Below are positions 1 to 10,800 of a stretch of DNA of 64,000 nt, in pieces (position 1 is the stretch's first letter; each line of letters begins with the position of its first letter). A model generated the notes under the pieces. The model made no database searches and had not been told where the DNA came from. It saw nothing but the letters and a program-made list of their open reading frames with translations. Source of the DNA: Leptodactylus fallax. Lineage: Eukaryota; Chordata; Amphibia; Anura; Leptodactylidae. A program made the translations under genes and the position numbers. Location of the stretch: the NCBI GenBank assembly GCA_947044405.1, contig CAMRHE010000017.1, positions 9,640,001 to 9,704,000 on the forward strand. The letters run 5' to 3'.

Positions 1-61
1 CTCATCCACGCTGCACTCACTATCTGAGTACCTATAGGATTCTTATCTGATGTATGACATA

Positions 62-261
62 CAGTGGGGAAAAAAAAGTATTTAGTCAGCCACCAATTGT
101 GCAAGTTCTCCCACTTAAAAAGATGAGGCCGGCCTGTAATTGTCATCATAGGTAGACCTCAACTATGAGAGACAAAATGAGAAAACAAATCCAGAAAATC
201 ACATTGTCTGATTTTTAAAGAATTGATTTGCAAATTATGGTGGAAAATAAGTATTTGGTCA
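62..261 (+). repeat. Left terminal inverted repeat of Tc1 element
   Basis: Starts CAGTGGGG directly after TA and ends TATTTGGTCA. It is the reverse complement of 1463-1662 with about five mismatches. Long repeats of this kind usually hold internal transposase-binding sites. Confidence 0.93.
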
Positions 262-427
262 CCTACAAACAAGCAAGATTTCTGGCTCTCACAGACCTGT
301 AACTTCTTCTTTAAGAGGCTCCTCTGTCCTCCACTCATTACCTGTAGTAATGGCTCCTGTTTGACACTGTTATCAGTATAAAAGACACCTGTCCACAACC
401 TCAAACAGTCACACTCCAAACTCCACT

Positions 428-1446
428 ATGGTGAAGACCAAAGAGCTGTGGAAGGACCAGAAACAAAATTGTAGACCTGCACCAGGCTGGGAAGACTGAA
501 TCTGCAATAGGCAAGCAGCTTGGTGTGAAGAAATCACCTGTGGGAGCAATAATTAGAAAATGGAAGACATACAAGACTACTGATAATCTCCCTCCATCAG
601 GGGCTCCTCGCAAGATCTCACCCCGTGGTGTCAAAATGTTCACAAGAACGGTGAGCAAAAATCCCAGAACCACACGGGGGGACCTAGTGACTGACCTGCA
701 GAAAGCTGGGACTAACGTAACAAAGGCTACCGTCAGTAACACACTACGCCGCCAGGGACTCAGATCCTGCAGTGCCAGACGTGTCCCCCTGCTTAAGCCA
801 GTACATATCCGGGCCTGTCTGAAGTTTGCTAGAGAGTATTTGGATGTTCCAGAAGAGTATTGGGAGAATGTCATATGGTCAGATGAAACCAAAGTAGAAC
901 TGTTTGGTAGAAACACAACTCATCGTGTTTGGAGGAGAGTGAATGCTGAGTTGCATCCAAAGAACACCATACCTACTGTGAAGCATGGGGGGGCAACATC
1001 ATGCTTTGGGGCTGTTTCTCTGCAAAGGGACCAGGACGACTAATCCTTGTACATGAAAGAATGAATGGGGCCATGTATCGTGAGATTTTGAGTGCAAACC
1101 TCCTTCCAGCAGCAAGGGCATTGAAGATGAAACGTGGCTGGGTCTTTCAGCATGACAATGATCCCAAGCACACCACCAGGGCAACGAAGGAGCGGCTTCG
1201 TAAGAAGCATTTCCAGGTCCTGGAGTGGCCTAGCCAGTCTCCAGATCTCAACCCCATAGAAAACCTTTGGAGGGAGTTGAAAGTCTGTGTTGCCCAGCGA
1301 CAGCCCCAAAACATCCCTGCTCTAGAGGAGATCTGCATGGAGGAATGGACCAACATACCAGCAACAGTGTGTGCCAACCTTGTGAAGACTTACAGAAACG
1401 TTTGACCTCTGTCATTGCCAACAAAGGATATAGAACAAAGTATTGA
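428..1446 (+). pseudogene. Tc1-type transposase, frameshifted
   Basis: Probable start at 428 (MVKTKELW). The product would be a Tc1 transposase of about 340 residues that cuts and pastes the element at TA sites. An N-terminal helix-turn-helix region (GKQLGVKKS near 501-533, then a basic segment) binds the terminal repeats. The DDE catalytic triad is still visible: D in WSDET at 882-884, D in QHDND at 1154-1156 and E in NPIEN at 1259-1261, spaced as DD34E. Three frame breaks are seen: near 457-459, where about two bases seem lost; in the G-run near 985-1000; and near 1397, where the frame ending at 1405 must shift to reach the normal C-terminus (NKGY) and the stop at 1444-1446. It is therefore non-functional, although the residues between breaks look well preserved. 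Confidence 0.93.
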
Positions 1447-1462
1447 GATGAACTTTTGTTAT

Positions 1463-1662
1463 TGACCAAATACTTATTTTCCACCATAATTTGCAAATAA
1501 ATTCTTAAAAAATCAGATAATGTGATTTTCTGGATTTGTTTTCTCATTTTGTCTCTCATAGTTGAGGTCTACCTATGATGTCAATTACAGGCCGGCCTCA
1601 TTTTTTTAAGTGGGAGAACTTGCACAATTGGTGGCTGACTAAATACTTTTTTTTCCCCACTG
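1463..1662 (-). repeat. Right terminal inverted repeat of Tc1 element
   Basis: Mirror of 62-261, running from TGACCAAATA at 1463 to CCCCACTG at 1662 and followed by the TA duplication. Confidence 0.93.
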
Positions 1663-1986
1663 TATGATTGGTGGGGCTGTCGGGACTACCTCTACAGCGA
1701 GCTGGCTATATATTGTTTGTCTATAGCTCTTAAGATGAGCTTTTTCTGTGCTCACCGTCTTGAACTACCAAGACGAACTGTCATCTCTCTGTCCATAGAA
1801 GTATATGGAGAATGGAGGTAGGAGGAGCCAAGCAAGAGAGAAGCATAGTTCAGAGCTTTTCCATTGGTCAGCTTTGGTGTGTCGATGTAACATGGATATC
1901 TGCCAATGAGGGTGAGGGTGAAGGTAAGACTATGTTGACCATAAATGATCATAAATTTTTAGCAAACTTTTTTCCTAAATCCAAAG
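1663..1986. other. Intron sequence with an old dispersed repeat
   Basis: No gene. The stretch around 1780-1850 (a CATAGAAGTATATGGAG-like core followed by AGGAGCCAAG and AGAGAAGC) recurs in diverged form at about 2475-2540, so both are probably remnants of one dispersed repeat. Nothing else recognised. Confidence 0.4.
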
Positions 1987-2301
1987 AAGGCCCGGTTCAC
2001 ATCTGCGTTCGGGTTTCTGTTCAGGGGAGTCCGCTTGGGGACCCCCCGAACGGAAACCTATATGCATCAAAAAGCGGTTTACCCCATAGATTATAATGGC
2101 GTCTGTGTGGTTTCCACACGAAGCAAGCGGAGAAGAAAGTCCTGCAAGCTGCACTTTCCTCTCCGCATGTTTCGTGCGGAAACCACACGGACCCCATTAT
2201 AGTCTATGGGGTCTGCGGGTTTCCCAGGTAAGCCGCTATTTGATGCATATAGGTTTCCGTTCAGGGGGTCCCCAAGCAAACGCAGATGTGAAGCGGGCCT
2301 T
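1987..2301. repeat. Palindromic MITE, 315 bp
   Basis: Almost the whole segment is one inverted repeat. It starts AAGGCCCGGTTCACATCTGC and ends with the matching GCAGATGTGAAGCGGGCCTT; the arms pair through CGTTCGGG, GGAAACC and CATTATAG blocks around a short centre near 2140-2160. There is no coding capacity. The ends resemble other GGCT..TTCACA elements at 19191, 25180 and 56415. I could not define a target-site duplication, so the superfamily is unassigned (hAT-like is possible). Confidence 0.85.
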
Positions 2302-2836
2302 ACAGGCAAATACATGAAGCTTTATAATATATCCTATTAGAGAAAAATGTCTCTTTCTCCACTTATCTGACGCTATCCCTCTCCCTTCCTCCTAAACACT
2401 TTACCCAAATCTCTGCTGAATCCATCTTGATCTTGCAAGATGGACTGTCAGTTCACTGAAATATCAAATTACACTGCCTATAAAAGCCTATGGAGAATGG
2501 GGCTAGGCGGAGTCAAGTGACAGAGAAGCAGAGAAGGTGCTGCAGCTCACAGTAAGTTGTCTATCTCACCCCAGAGCTTTGTCTCATCAGTACTATGAAA
2601 TTACAACCAGAACCCATAGAAGTGAATGGGATGAGGCTGTAATTATATTGCATGGCTGCTATGAAACAAGAGGCATGCAATATAGACAATGAAGGGGTCA
2701 GGGCCGTCGCTGATCAGTGGGGGTCCTGGGTGTCAGAGGAAGGAAAACAGAAGCACCAATTTTAATATTCATCCCATTTGCTGGTATTTAGATTTTTCTT
2801 TAGGTGGGTAATCCCTTTACGTATAATAAGGTTATT

Positions 2837-2867
<31 letters not shown>

Positions 2868-5081
2868 TTGTGGTTTTTCCGTTTCTATAAGAACTATATT
2901 GGCACCATATCCAGGACCTGTAAGATCTGTATTACATCAATTGTGTGTGTTAGACTTGTAGGGGACTCTGTTAGAGCTATTGTGTCAGGGTGACCCAGAA
3001 GCGAGTGAGACTAAATGATAAAAGGAGCAATGATAATATACGTGTCGGTCGTGTGGGTTTTAGTATTCTTTGTGTGGAATGTACGACAAGACTTATTTGT
3101 GACTGAGTGAGATCCTGAGCAATTGTCCCACATGACCTATGGAACTAACTGCAGATTAGCTCTGGAGTCAGATTAGATGATAGATTTGTCGCTCAGACCA
3201 GTGGGGACCAACAGACTAAGAATTGTCACTGAAACGTGCCTCACATACAACGCAGTGTCGTTTCCAACAGAACAATTTCCCTTCCCCTAAATACAAATGT
3301 ATCTAATGAGTCTCATTGCGGGGTTACTCGACCTGACAAATTTATGTTACAAGGTTTCTTTCGCTCATGAATGATGAGTCAATATCATTAGACCATTTCA
3401 CATAACTGGGTGGAGATGGTGTAGAGGTTGTAAATAGTAAACTAAGAACTTACATGGCTTTACTCCTCTATTTAGAATTTGGGATTTGTTTTCGCCTTCA
3501 ATTCTCTGGATCAATACCCCACACTATTTGGGAGACCTGCACAGGTTGTCCAATGACCAGAAGCAAAAATGGGATCAGCTCGTTCTTTACAAGTATCCTA
3601 GAGCCCTTTCATGCCCTTCGTCTATGGTATGGATGGTCTTGTCTTGTGTCCTGGCCATTCTATAAGTCATTGCACACTGAATTTAGAGGTTACTCCTCCA
3701 TCTCCAACTGAAGCACCTGGTATTTGTTCTCTGCTCAATCCTTTGGGTCAATACCAACCCTAACTAGGAAGAGAAGACCTGCACAGGTTCTTCACCACCC
3801 AGTAGAAAAAAGGAAAGGGACAAAGCAAGGCTGAGCCCCTCCTCTCCAAGGGTCCCATGAGCACTTGGCATGATCCCCACCACTTCGGATCCAACATTCC
3901 CTGGGTACCCGCTGGTCTCTACAGTACTCCCTGGTCCAGTTTTGACACATCAGAAATGTCTGCTCAGTCAAGTAATAGTAGAATTAGCCTATAAAATACT
4001 AAAAACAGCTGGCAAACATCCCCATCCTCACAACTTTTTGTCACCTTACATTTCACATTGTGAAATTTTCAAGGGCCATACTCTCCCTTAAAGTGGAAAA
4101 CTACCCAAAATGTATGCTTCAACATACTATAGAGACAGATTATTTAATGGAGCTATAAGCCTGTGCCTCTGCTGCTTTCCAAAACCACTTTAACACTCAA
4201 ATCTTTAGCAATAAGAATCATCAACGCAACAATCTATCTAAACAAACCATGTAATACTTCATCTCCCCTGCGGAGGTGCTGCAGAGAAATTGAACACTTG
4301 CTGCTGGCTTCTCCAGCAGATTAAAGAGGATCACTGATGTTCCCATCAGCAGGGCACCCTGTGGTCAGTTTATCGATAGGAGGTGCTTCTAATAAGCAGG
4401 GACTTAGAATCAATATTTTCCATCAATTAAAACAGCAAATAAAAATGTATGCAACAATTTCTTTCAGTATCAATTCATGACTATTGGTATAAATTGTACA
4501 CATGGAATTTTCACAAAATTCTATACCACATGTAAATAAAGTGAGTTCCTAATAAGAAATCCATAACTAGTGGGAATAATATGCAAAACCGCGCTGTAAT
4601 AACTGATGCTCACTCTGTATACATGTGTCATATTAACATGTCATATGCAAATTAACATATGTTCAGAGTATGGGAAATGTTTTATATTAGGAGCTTCATG
4701 CAAATCATTTGAGAGTAGGCAGGTCTGAAGATTTGCTATATGTATGACCTTCAAATAAAAAATACTATTACACTGGTGCCAACATGTCATCCACTGAAGA
4801 ATATTGTTATAATATGTGCGGCCTCAAAGGAATTTTTTGTTCTCACGATGGCCATGAACAATTACAATAACAAGTATAGGGGTTTATGACCATATTTTGT
4901 CTATATAGATGAGGTGTCCCCTGACCCCATTATGTCTGCCCCCTTCTTTCTACCCTAGTAATTTCAGCTCCTCCTGAGATCATTGCTTGGGGACAAACGC
5001 GCTGAAATGAAAAAATGAATGTATTAGGAATTGACAGCCTGTCATCTGTTCTGTTCAATGAGCTGCATTTATGTCACCCCT
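2302..5081. other. Intron sequence, mostly non-repetitive
   Basis: No coding exon supported. It contains a TA microsatellite (2837-2861) and a diverged dispersed repeat near 2440-2560. The stretch about 4290-4760 is plain AT-rich sequence with several ATGCAAAT-type octamers and no repeat signature, so it is a candidate for conserved intronic sequence. Otherwise nothing recognised. Confidence 0.5.
2837..2861. repeat. (TA)n microsatellite
   Basis: About 12 uninterrupted TA dinucleotides. Confidence 0.95.
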
Positions 5082-5500
5082 TTAGGCTGAGGCCCCACAT
5101 CGCAGAAGCGCAGCATTTTTTGTTGCAGATTTTGATGCTTTTTTTGAGCTAAAGTCAGGAGTGGCTTATAAAGTTATAGGAGATATAAAGGAAGCTCTTA
5201 CACATTTCCCTTCTGTTAAATCCACTCCTGACTTTGGCTCAAAAAAGCGCAGAAAAATCTGCAACAAAAAAAGTGTTTCGGCAATGTCCCACGTTGTGGA
5301 AATGCAGCTTTTTTGTTGCAGATTTTGCTGCGGTTTTTTGAGCCAAAGCCAAGAATGGCTACAAAAGGAATGGGCAATATATAGGAAGTTCTTATACTTC
5401 TACCTGCTGCTAAATGCACTCCTGGCTTTGGCTCAAAAAAACCACAGCAAAATCTGCAACAAAAAAAGTTGCGTTTCCGCAACGTGGGGCCGTAGCCTAA
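5082..5500. repeat. Tandem-dimer MITE with GGCCCCAC ends
   Basis: Ends are TTAGGCTGAGGCCCCACAT at the left and the matching ACGTGGGGCCGTAGCCTAA at the right. Inside are two palindromic modules of about 200 bp (roughly 5082-5285 and 5286-5500). Each carries GTTGCAGATTTT, a GAGC..AAAG block, a central spacer and the mirror of these blocks. The junction (CCCACGTTGTGG near 5288-5300) looks like a fused internal pair of ends. The related element at 59983-60322 has one module only. No coding capacity. Probably a non-autonomous DNA transposon; hAT is a guess from the end style. Confidence 0.85.
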
Positions 5501-6802
5501 ATGTGTTTTTTTTCTAGATTTTCTTTCAGTCTCATTTTCACCTTCTGTTCCCCAAATTTATGATAGTAACTTTACTGTTAATGAGATGTATGGACACACC
5601 AGTACTATATATTTATGTGAAGATACGGCAAAGCCTATATCTTATTGGTAGCATTGCAAATATTAGCTATACAGATAATGGACAAATAACATTACTACAC
5701 CCGTTCACTTAATCTATACAATATTTTATTTCTTTGAGCAGCAGTCTGTGCTCCAGAGCAATTCTTCTTAGTGCAAGTTACAAACATAGTCAACCATTGT
5801 TGTCACCCAACCTTGTGGACATATTCACATGCAGCAGATTTGTTGCAGAAATTTCAAAGCCTGTGCAATTTATGTGGATGGGGCTTGCAAAAACCCATGT
5901 GCATGCTAGAGAAACAGATTTTCAGGTCTATCTGCCAATTATGAATTCACCCCTATATAAGTGTGCACAGGCACTTCCTTGTCTTCTCCTTTTTGTGAGT
6001 CTGGCAATTTAGTTTTGTCTTCAGCCTTCTTTGCTTAGACTACATGAACACGAGCGTAGTAAAAACGGACATGAAAAACGGATGCAATGTCTATTTTGTC
6101 ACAACCTATTTGCATCCATGTGGGAGCTGTTTTCACAGATCCCTTGTAAACTTGAGTCTTGACGGATTCATAAAAATGGGCAAAAATAGGACATATTCTA
6201 TTTTTGACGGTCCATTAAAATGGCATAGAGGGATGATATTGTGGCGCAGCACTGGCACAAGGCCCATTCATGAGCCAAATTTGCCTTGACCCGACACATT
6301 GATTATAACACTCACTCCAGTTTTCTGGCATGAGTTATAATGGAAATGTATGCCAGTCGGGGCCTTTATTAAGACTGGCCTTACACGCCCCCTTGCCTGC
6401 TCCACCTTGAGACCACCCACCTGACAGTAGAAGCCTAATTATATCAGGCATCAAAACTGACTTCACTGCTTGCTCAGGTGAGGGGTGGAGAAAAGATTCC
6501 AACTGTTCCAAAATCAGTGGGGTGCAACCTATTAAAGGATAGAATCAGAATTGGTGGATGTGGTGAAAGGTTCTTGAAGGTTGTTGTCATATGAAGGAAA
6601 CCCTTGTTGAAGACTATTATGGCAGAGATTGGGGTCTCAGGATGAAAACCCCCTGTATCGGTGGACTTCAGCTGTCTGAATGGCCGCCATATGATACTAT
6701 ATTTCCCCTGCGGCTGCCACTGTAGGTGAAGGGCCTTGCTAGCCATGACTTCTACCAGGAAAATTAGCTGTTTGCTGGACTTCTAGATGTGGCTTCTGCA
6801 TT
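5501..6802. other. Intron sequence with decayed repeat pieces
   Basis: No gene. Positions 6039-6260 resemble the AAAACGGACATG-type fragments also seen at 18290-18870. Positions about 6470-6640 match one arm of the TTAAAGAGG family (GAGAAAAGATTCCAACTGT, then GGTGGATGTGGTGAAAGG), so this is a truncated half-copy next to the complete element at 6803. The rest is unremarkable. Confidence 0.55.
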
Positions 6803-7175
6803 TTAAAGGTGACCTTTCATCACTTCCACCGACTCCACCATTTGCATTCTTCAATAGGTGCCAATCCACTGATTCTGGTGCAGTTGGATTTTTTTCTCTA
6901 GCCCCTATCAATCCCAAGCAATAGTTTTAGCACTTAATATGTTAATTAGGTTCTCCACTTTCAAGTGGGTGGTCCAAGACTCTCTTCTCCAATGTGAGAC
7001 TGCCCACCTGACAGTAGATCACCTAATTAGCATATTGGGTGCTGAAACTAACAGTTTGGTTGGGAATGGTTGGGGGCTAGAGAAAAATTCCAACTACGTC
7101 GGAATCAGTGGAATGGCAACTATTGAAGGATGTAAAGAACTGGAGTTATTGGAGATGGCAAAAAGTCCTCTTTAA
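6803..7175. repeat. T2-type MITE, TTAAAGAGG family
   Basis: Bounded by TTAA (6803-6806 and 7172-7175). The left end is TTAAAGGTGACCTTTCATCAC and the right end is its diverged mirror (GGCAAAAAGTCCTCTTTAA). The ends fit the TTAAAGGRR pattern known for Xenopus T2 MITEs, with TTAA as target site. The interior is palindromic, with CTCTAGCCCC on one arm and GGGGGCTAGAG on the other. Related copies lie at 27401-27832, 55944-56279 and, as a half-copy, near 6470. Confidence 0.85.
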
Positions 7176-7278
7176 AAGGGGTCGTCTCTGATGACTTGAG
7201 AACCCCTTTAATAAACCTCTAGCGTACTCTTTTAGTACACCTTCCTGCAATACATTTTCCATACATGGTTGATTCTCA

Positions 7279-7702
7279 TTAAAGGGGTTGTGCAGGATCT
7301 GAATATTTTTGATACTGGTTACCTATCCAGAGGGTCCAACACCCGAATCCTAAACCGTTCAGCTGATGCGGCTGCCGGAAGCCATATACTAAGTATATGG
7401 CAGAAGCAGCCCTGCTCATATTCAAGTGAACAGGAGTGGGGTTACAGAGGCTGCAGTTTACGGACCGTAAGCTCTGCCAGTGTGTGGAGCCCCGCATACT
7501 GTGGTGGTGGCTCCTGGAAGTGCAGCCTTCTCCCATACACTTGAATAGGGGCAGGGCTGCTTCTGGCCCTATACTTATTATATGGCTTCAGATGAATGGT
7601 TTGGGGTTCAGATTTTGGACCCCGACCAATCTGATACTGATAACTATCCTGTGGATAGGACATCAGTATGAAAGATGTTCAGATCTTGGACAACTCCTTT
7701 AA
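7279..7702. repeat. T2-type MITE, GGGGTTGTGCAGGATCTGAA family
   Basis: TTAA at 7279-7282 and 7699-7702. The left end TTAAAGGGGTTGTGCAGGAT pairs with the right end TCTTGGACAACTCCTTTAA. Subterminal blocks mirror each other (GATACTG, CTATCC, GGGTCC, TATACTAAGTATATGG), and the centre has GTGTGTGGAG facing its mirror. No coding capacity. A second copy lies at 14966-15380. Confidence 0.88.
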
Positions 7703-10110
7703 GTTTATGTATTAGGTTTAGCTGCCATGTAAAACCATCTATTTGTAGACATAACAGTATATATGGATATTATTAGCGTCTCTTCTATATATTAACCCAT
7801 ATATCATGTTGTGTTCTCAAAAAGAAAACAAGATCATCGCCTCTTTTGTCCATATGACTAATGTAACTATTATTTTTCCAGAATGATGAACCCAATAGGA
7901 TTCTTGTAATGATCCAAGAGCTGATATACGGCTTGCCTATAAGCCTATACATTACTGGAAGAAATAGTGGCCGGTGATATCAGCCCAGACATGCACATCC
8001 CTAGAGAACCCTGACGCTCTGATTTGTATCATATAGTGCAACCCGGACCTGCCATGGTGTCACATTAATGAATAGTCCCAGCGCTACATCCGCTACGCAG
8101 ACCACTGGTGGAGCCTATGGGATTTTGCAGCCTATATCAATTTACTATAGAAATTTGAGCAGCTACATAGCTATTGCACAATGACTAATGTCCCAAGCCA
8201 ACCATCACTCAATCCCTACATAACCTTCAGATGAAATACCTAGGACGTATGCAACTGTTCCTTGTATTCAATGTCAGGGGACAATGTCAGAACCCGAAGG
8301 ACATGGATATATGGTCGTCATATATTGCATTTCTGACATCTATCAATCCAATATCTATATACAATTGCAACACAATGATACGATAGATCCAGCTGAACCA
8401 CTACAGTGTAAAACCACGATATATATGCAAATTCAGTGCCAAGCCAAAGGTTATGAGAGCAGATACACCTTTTGGACCCATAATAGCTATTATAATACCG
8501 CTCGATGTTGTCACCTGCAATATATATACACAGGACAACCAGACACTGAACCCAAGATTTGGGCTGTCTATAGACACTGATACTAATGTGTGGTCACATG
8601 AAACATATATAACTTTGGACAAAGTGTCATAAAATCATATTTTCTCCAAAGTCGACCATCTTGTGCCATCTCGAAAGAATATCGAGACAAGAGGAAAGGT
8701 GAGAAAAGACACATCTGTAGTGACTTATACTTCAGTCAATACCATGCAATATATTTAGAGCGTAAGCTCTTGAGGCAGCGCCTTGTTTCCTACTTTGTCC
8801 GCACCGTCTGGTTATTAATATACCAATCGATACTACAACTTTAACCATTCATTGCATGCTTTGTAAGACATCTCTGATATCCAGGAAGAAGCCAATTAGA
8901 ATTGGAAGCGAATGACAAGGACACCCTGCCAAATAATGTCATTGCTGGGCTATCGAGTTGTACGTTCCTACGGCGTAAAGTTGTCAATCGACAAGGGGTC
9001 TGCCTGGATTTCCATTAATGCCATGAAATCAAAGGCAAAGCCGCTATGGACAGGGCTGCTCCATACCCAGGGAATATCTTTGATGTATTGTTAAGTCATA
9101 CGCTGAGCCTAGCCAATTTCCATTACTGCACAAGCACCTTCACAGGCTCTGAGACTCGGCCAAGTAACCCTTTCGACTTGCTTTTCCTCCAACCTTATGA
9201 CATTGGCTGTGCTGAGCACTATGGGTATTTTACTGATTGATTTACTAGCCCTGCAATAGGACTCTATATATGTCTATTGATTTAGACAGCAGTCTAGGAA
9301 CCGTAGATGAGGCAGAGTGCAAATGGATCGGCCTAATCTATAGGATCCTGATGTCATAGGCGACCCTGTATTTCTATGAATGAACCTGGTATATGAGATA
9401 AACAAATGATCGCTTCCTGTATCAGGCTCAAAGCATCATCCCTCCCTCTCTGTGTATGTAGCCGGTCCATAGGTGGCACTGTTGCATGGATCAGGTGCTG
9501 GTGACGCCTATGGAGGAGCTGGGTTATGGGAGGGCGCAGATGATGTGATTCTATAGCTCCAGTTGATTTACTCTTCTAACGTAGACCCGTAGAAGAAGCA
9601 AAAATCAATGTATCCCCCGTTGTAGTATCTGCAGCGATAGAAACCAGCCATGCCTGTGACTTCCATCTTCAACAATGCAAAGCTACACTTCCTGCTCATG
9701 CAAACCCTGGGCATGGGTGACCCTGCCATATTCGCTAGCTTCCTGGCTTCTTCCAACCATTATGTAAGACCCCCTGGCTACTGCTGGACATCTGCTCCTT
9801 GCAGTCAAGTTGGGCCACACTACATTTCCACATCCTGCACTGTACATTCATGCATAATACATCACATATAGCATACATATATGAACAAAAGACATATGGG
9901 GGCAGCGCTCGCACCTCCCCCACCATTTGTAGCTGCTGCAGAACATCTTCCTAGACAATCATGTAATGTGTCCCAGCCGTGCATCACCATGACAGACTGC
10001 TGTCCCCAAGACGTATTGCTGTAGATTTGACCTGATGATGAGACTGACATCAATACCACATAATAATGACCCCCCAGACTTTAGGGGTCCCCTCCTACTC
10101 CCCTATTGTT
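7703..10110. other. CADPS: Intron sequence next to CADPS exon 1, largely unique
   Basis: About 2.4 kb with no repeat family recognised and no second exon. Small reading frames here show no known domain. Being close to the promoter and apparently not transposon-derived, it is where intronic regulatory elements of CADPS would be sought, but no specific site can be claimed. Confidence 0.5.
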
Positions 10111-10119
10111 CTCACCTTC
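10111..10119 (-). other. CADPS: Splice donor of CADPS exon 1
   Basis: On the minus strand the exon ends ...CAGAAG and the intron begins GTGAGAAC, a strong match to the vertebrate donor consensus. The junction falls after a complete codon (phase 0), directly after ARRQQK, where CAPS proteins are known to change exon. Confidence 0.93.
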
Positions 10120-10451
10120 TGCTGCCTCCTCGCCATGTCAGTGGGCTGCTTGGCATTGAAGGGGTAGGCGATACACCTCATGACAAACACATAGAGCTGC
10201 AGCTTCCTTTTTCTCTCTTCTTCCTCTTTCTGCAGCCTTTCCAGCTCTTCTTTCTCCTTCTCGCTGACCACTGATGGACTAGGGCTGGATGGTCGGACGC
10301 TGCTGCTCCGGCTGCTCGGCTGCAGCCCTCCAGAGCTCTCGCTGGTCCTGCTAGGAGAGAGCCGGGCCCCTGTGCTGGGTGCCAGCACCTCCTTGCTTTC
10401 TTCTTCCACTATCTCATCCGATTCCTCCTCGCTGGAAGATGGGTCCAACAT
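10116..10451 (-). CDS. CADPS: CADPS (CAPS1) first coding exon
   Basis: Encodes the first 112 residues of calcium-dependent secretion activator 1, a cytosolic and vesicle-associated protein that primes dense-core vesicles for Ca2+-triggered exocytosis in neurons and neuroendocrine cells. It opens [19 protein letters not shown], followed by a Ser/Pro-rich low-complexity linker (residues about 25-60), a charged helical stretch [20 protein letters not shown] (about 63-82) and the conserved block [20 protein letters not shown] before the donor. The C2, PH, MUN and MHD1 domains are in later exons outside the window. The MVFV-type and EIVEEES residues fit CADPS better than CADPS2. The start has A at -3. 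The linker is clearly shorter than the glycine-rich mammalian one. Base composition is richer in GC and CpG than the surroundings. No frameshift or stop. Confidence 0.95.
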
Positions 10452-10800
10452 CTTGCTAGGGTTCGAGCAGTGATGGGGGGGAAGAAGAACAGGGGCTTGA
10501 GAGAGCCGTGCACCCTAATAATCCTGTGCAGGAGGCAGCAGCTCGCTCCAGATCAAGCAGGACCTGATATTGCAGCTAAGTGCAGACTAGGCATTGGCAG
10601 TGCTTACGTGTTTAACTCTCTCCTCCCCTGCACTCTTACTGGAGAAAGGAAAGCGGATAGAGACAAAATACTGCCGATGGGGGCTGTCCCATTGATAATT
10701 TGTAGCTGTAATCTGCTAATGTGCTGCAGCAGATGGTGCCTCCTGCCTGCTCTTTGTCCACAGGCCAATAAATCTTGAGGATACAGGAAGATGACCAGGG
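10452..10800 (-). promoter_or_regulatory. CADPS: Probable CADPS 5' leader and promoter-proximal region
   Basis: Sequence directly upstream of the CADPS start on its strand. It is moderately GC-rich and contains no recognised repeat. I see no convincing TATA box and cannot place the transcription start. A short upstream ORF (10553-10594) would lie in the leader if transcription begins beyond about 10600. The role is inferred from position only. Confidence 0.5.
10553..10594 (-). other. Possible upstream ORF in CADPS leader
   Basis: ATG at 10592-10594 on the minus strand, then 12 further codons (MPSLHLAAISGPA) and TGA at 10553-10555, ending about 100 nt before the CADPS start. It would count as a uORF only if the mRNA starts upstream of it. 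No conservation can be judged here. Confidence 0.25.

Larger units (their letters stand above)
62..1662 (+). mobile_element. Tc1-like DNA transposon, full length
   Basis: A 1601-bp element flanked by TA on both sides (60-61 and 1663-1664), the target duplication expected for Tc1/mariner. Both ends begin CAGTGGGG and carry inverted repeats of 200 bp (62-261 and 1463-1662) that differ at only about five positions. Between them is a transposase gene broken by frameshifts. Both ends and the TA duplication are intact, so the copy could in principle be mobilised in trans, but it cannot code for its own enzyme. The near-identical ends suggest a fairly recent insertion. It lies in CADPS intron 1, antisense to the gene. 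Confidence 0.95.
1..10115 (-). other. CADPS: CADPS intron 1 (partial)
   Basis: This is the sequence directly downstream, on the minus strand, of the CADPS exon 1 splice donor at 10111-10115. No reading frame here resembles the next CAPS segment (the region after ARRQQK that opens with a KQQLQ-like motif), so exon 2 lies outside the window and the intron exceeds 10 kb. Long first introns are usual for this gene in vertebrates. The intron holds several transposable elements, listed separately, and some non-repetitive sequence. Confidence 0.8.

Noticed and set aside
401..916. 171-residue minus-strand ORF inside the Tc1 element
   Set aside because: It is antisense to the transposase gene and is a shadow of it.
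9568..9756. Minus-strand ORF of 62 residues in CADPS intron 1 as a possible exon
   Set aside because: Does not match the CAPS sequence expected after exon 1 and shows no domain or convincing splice sites.
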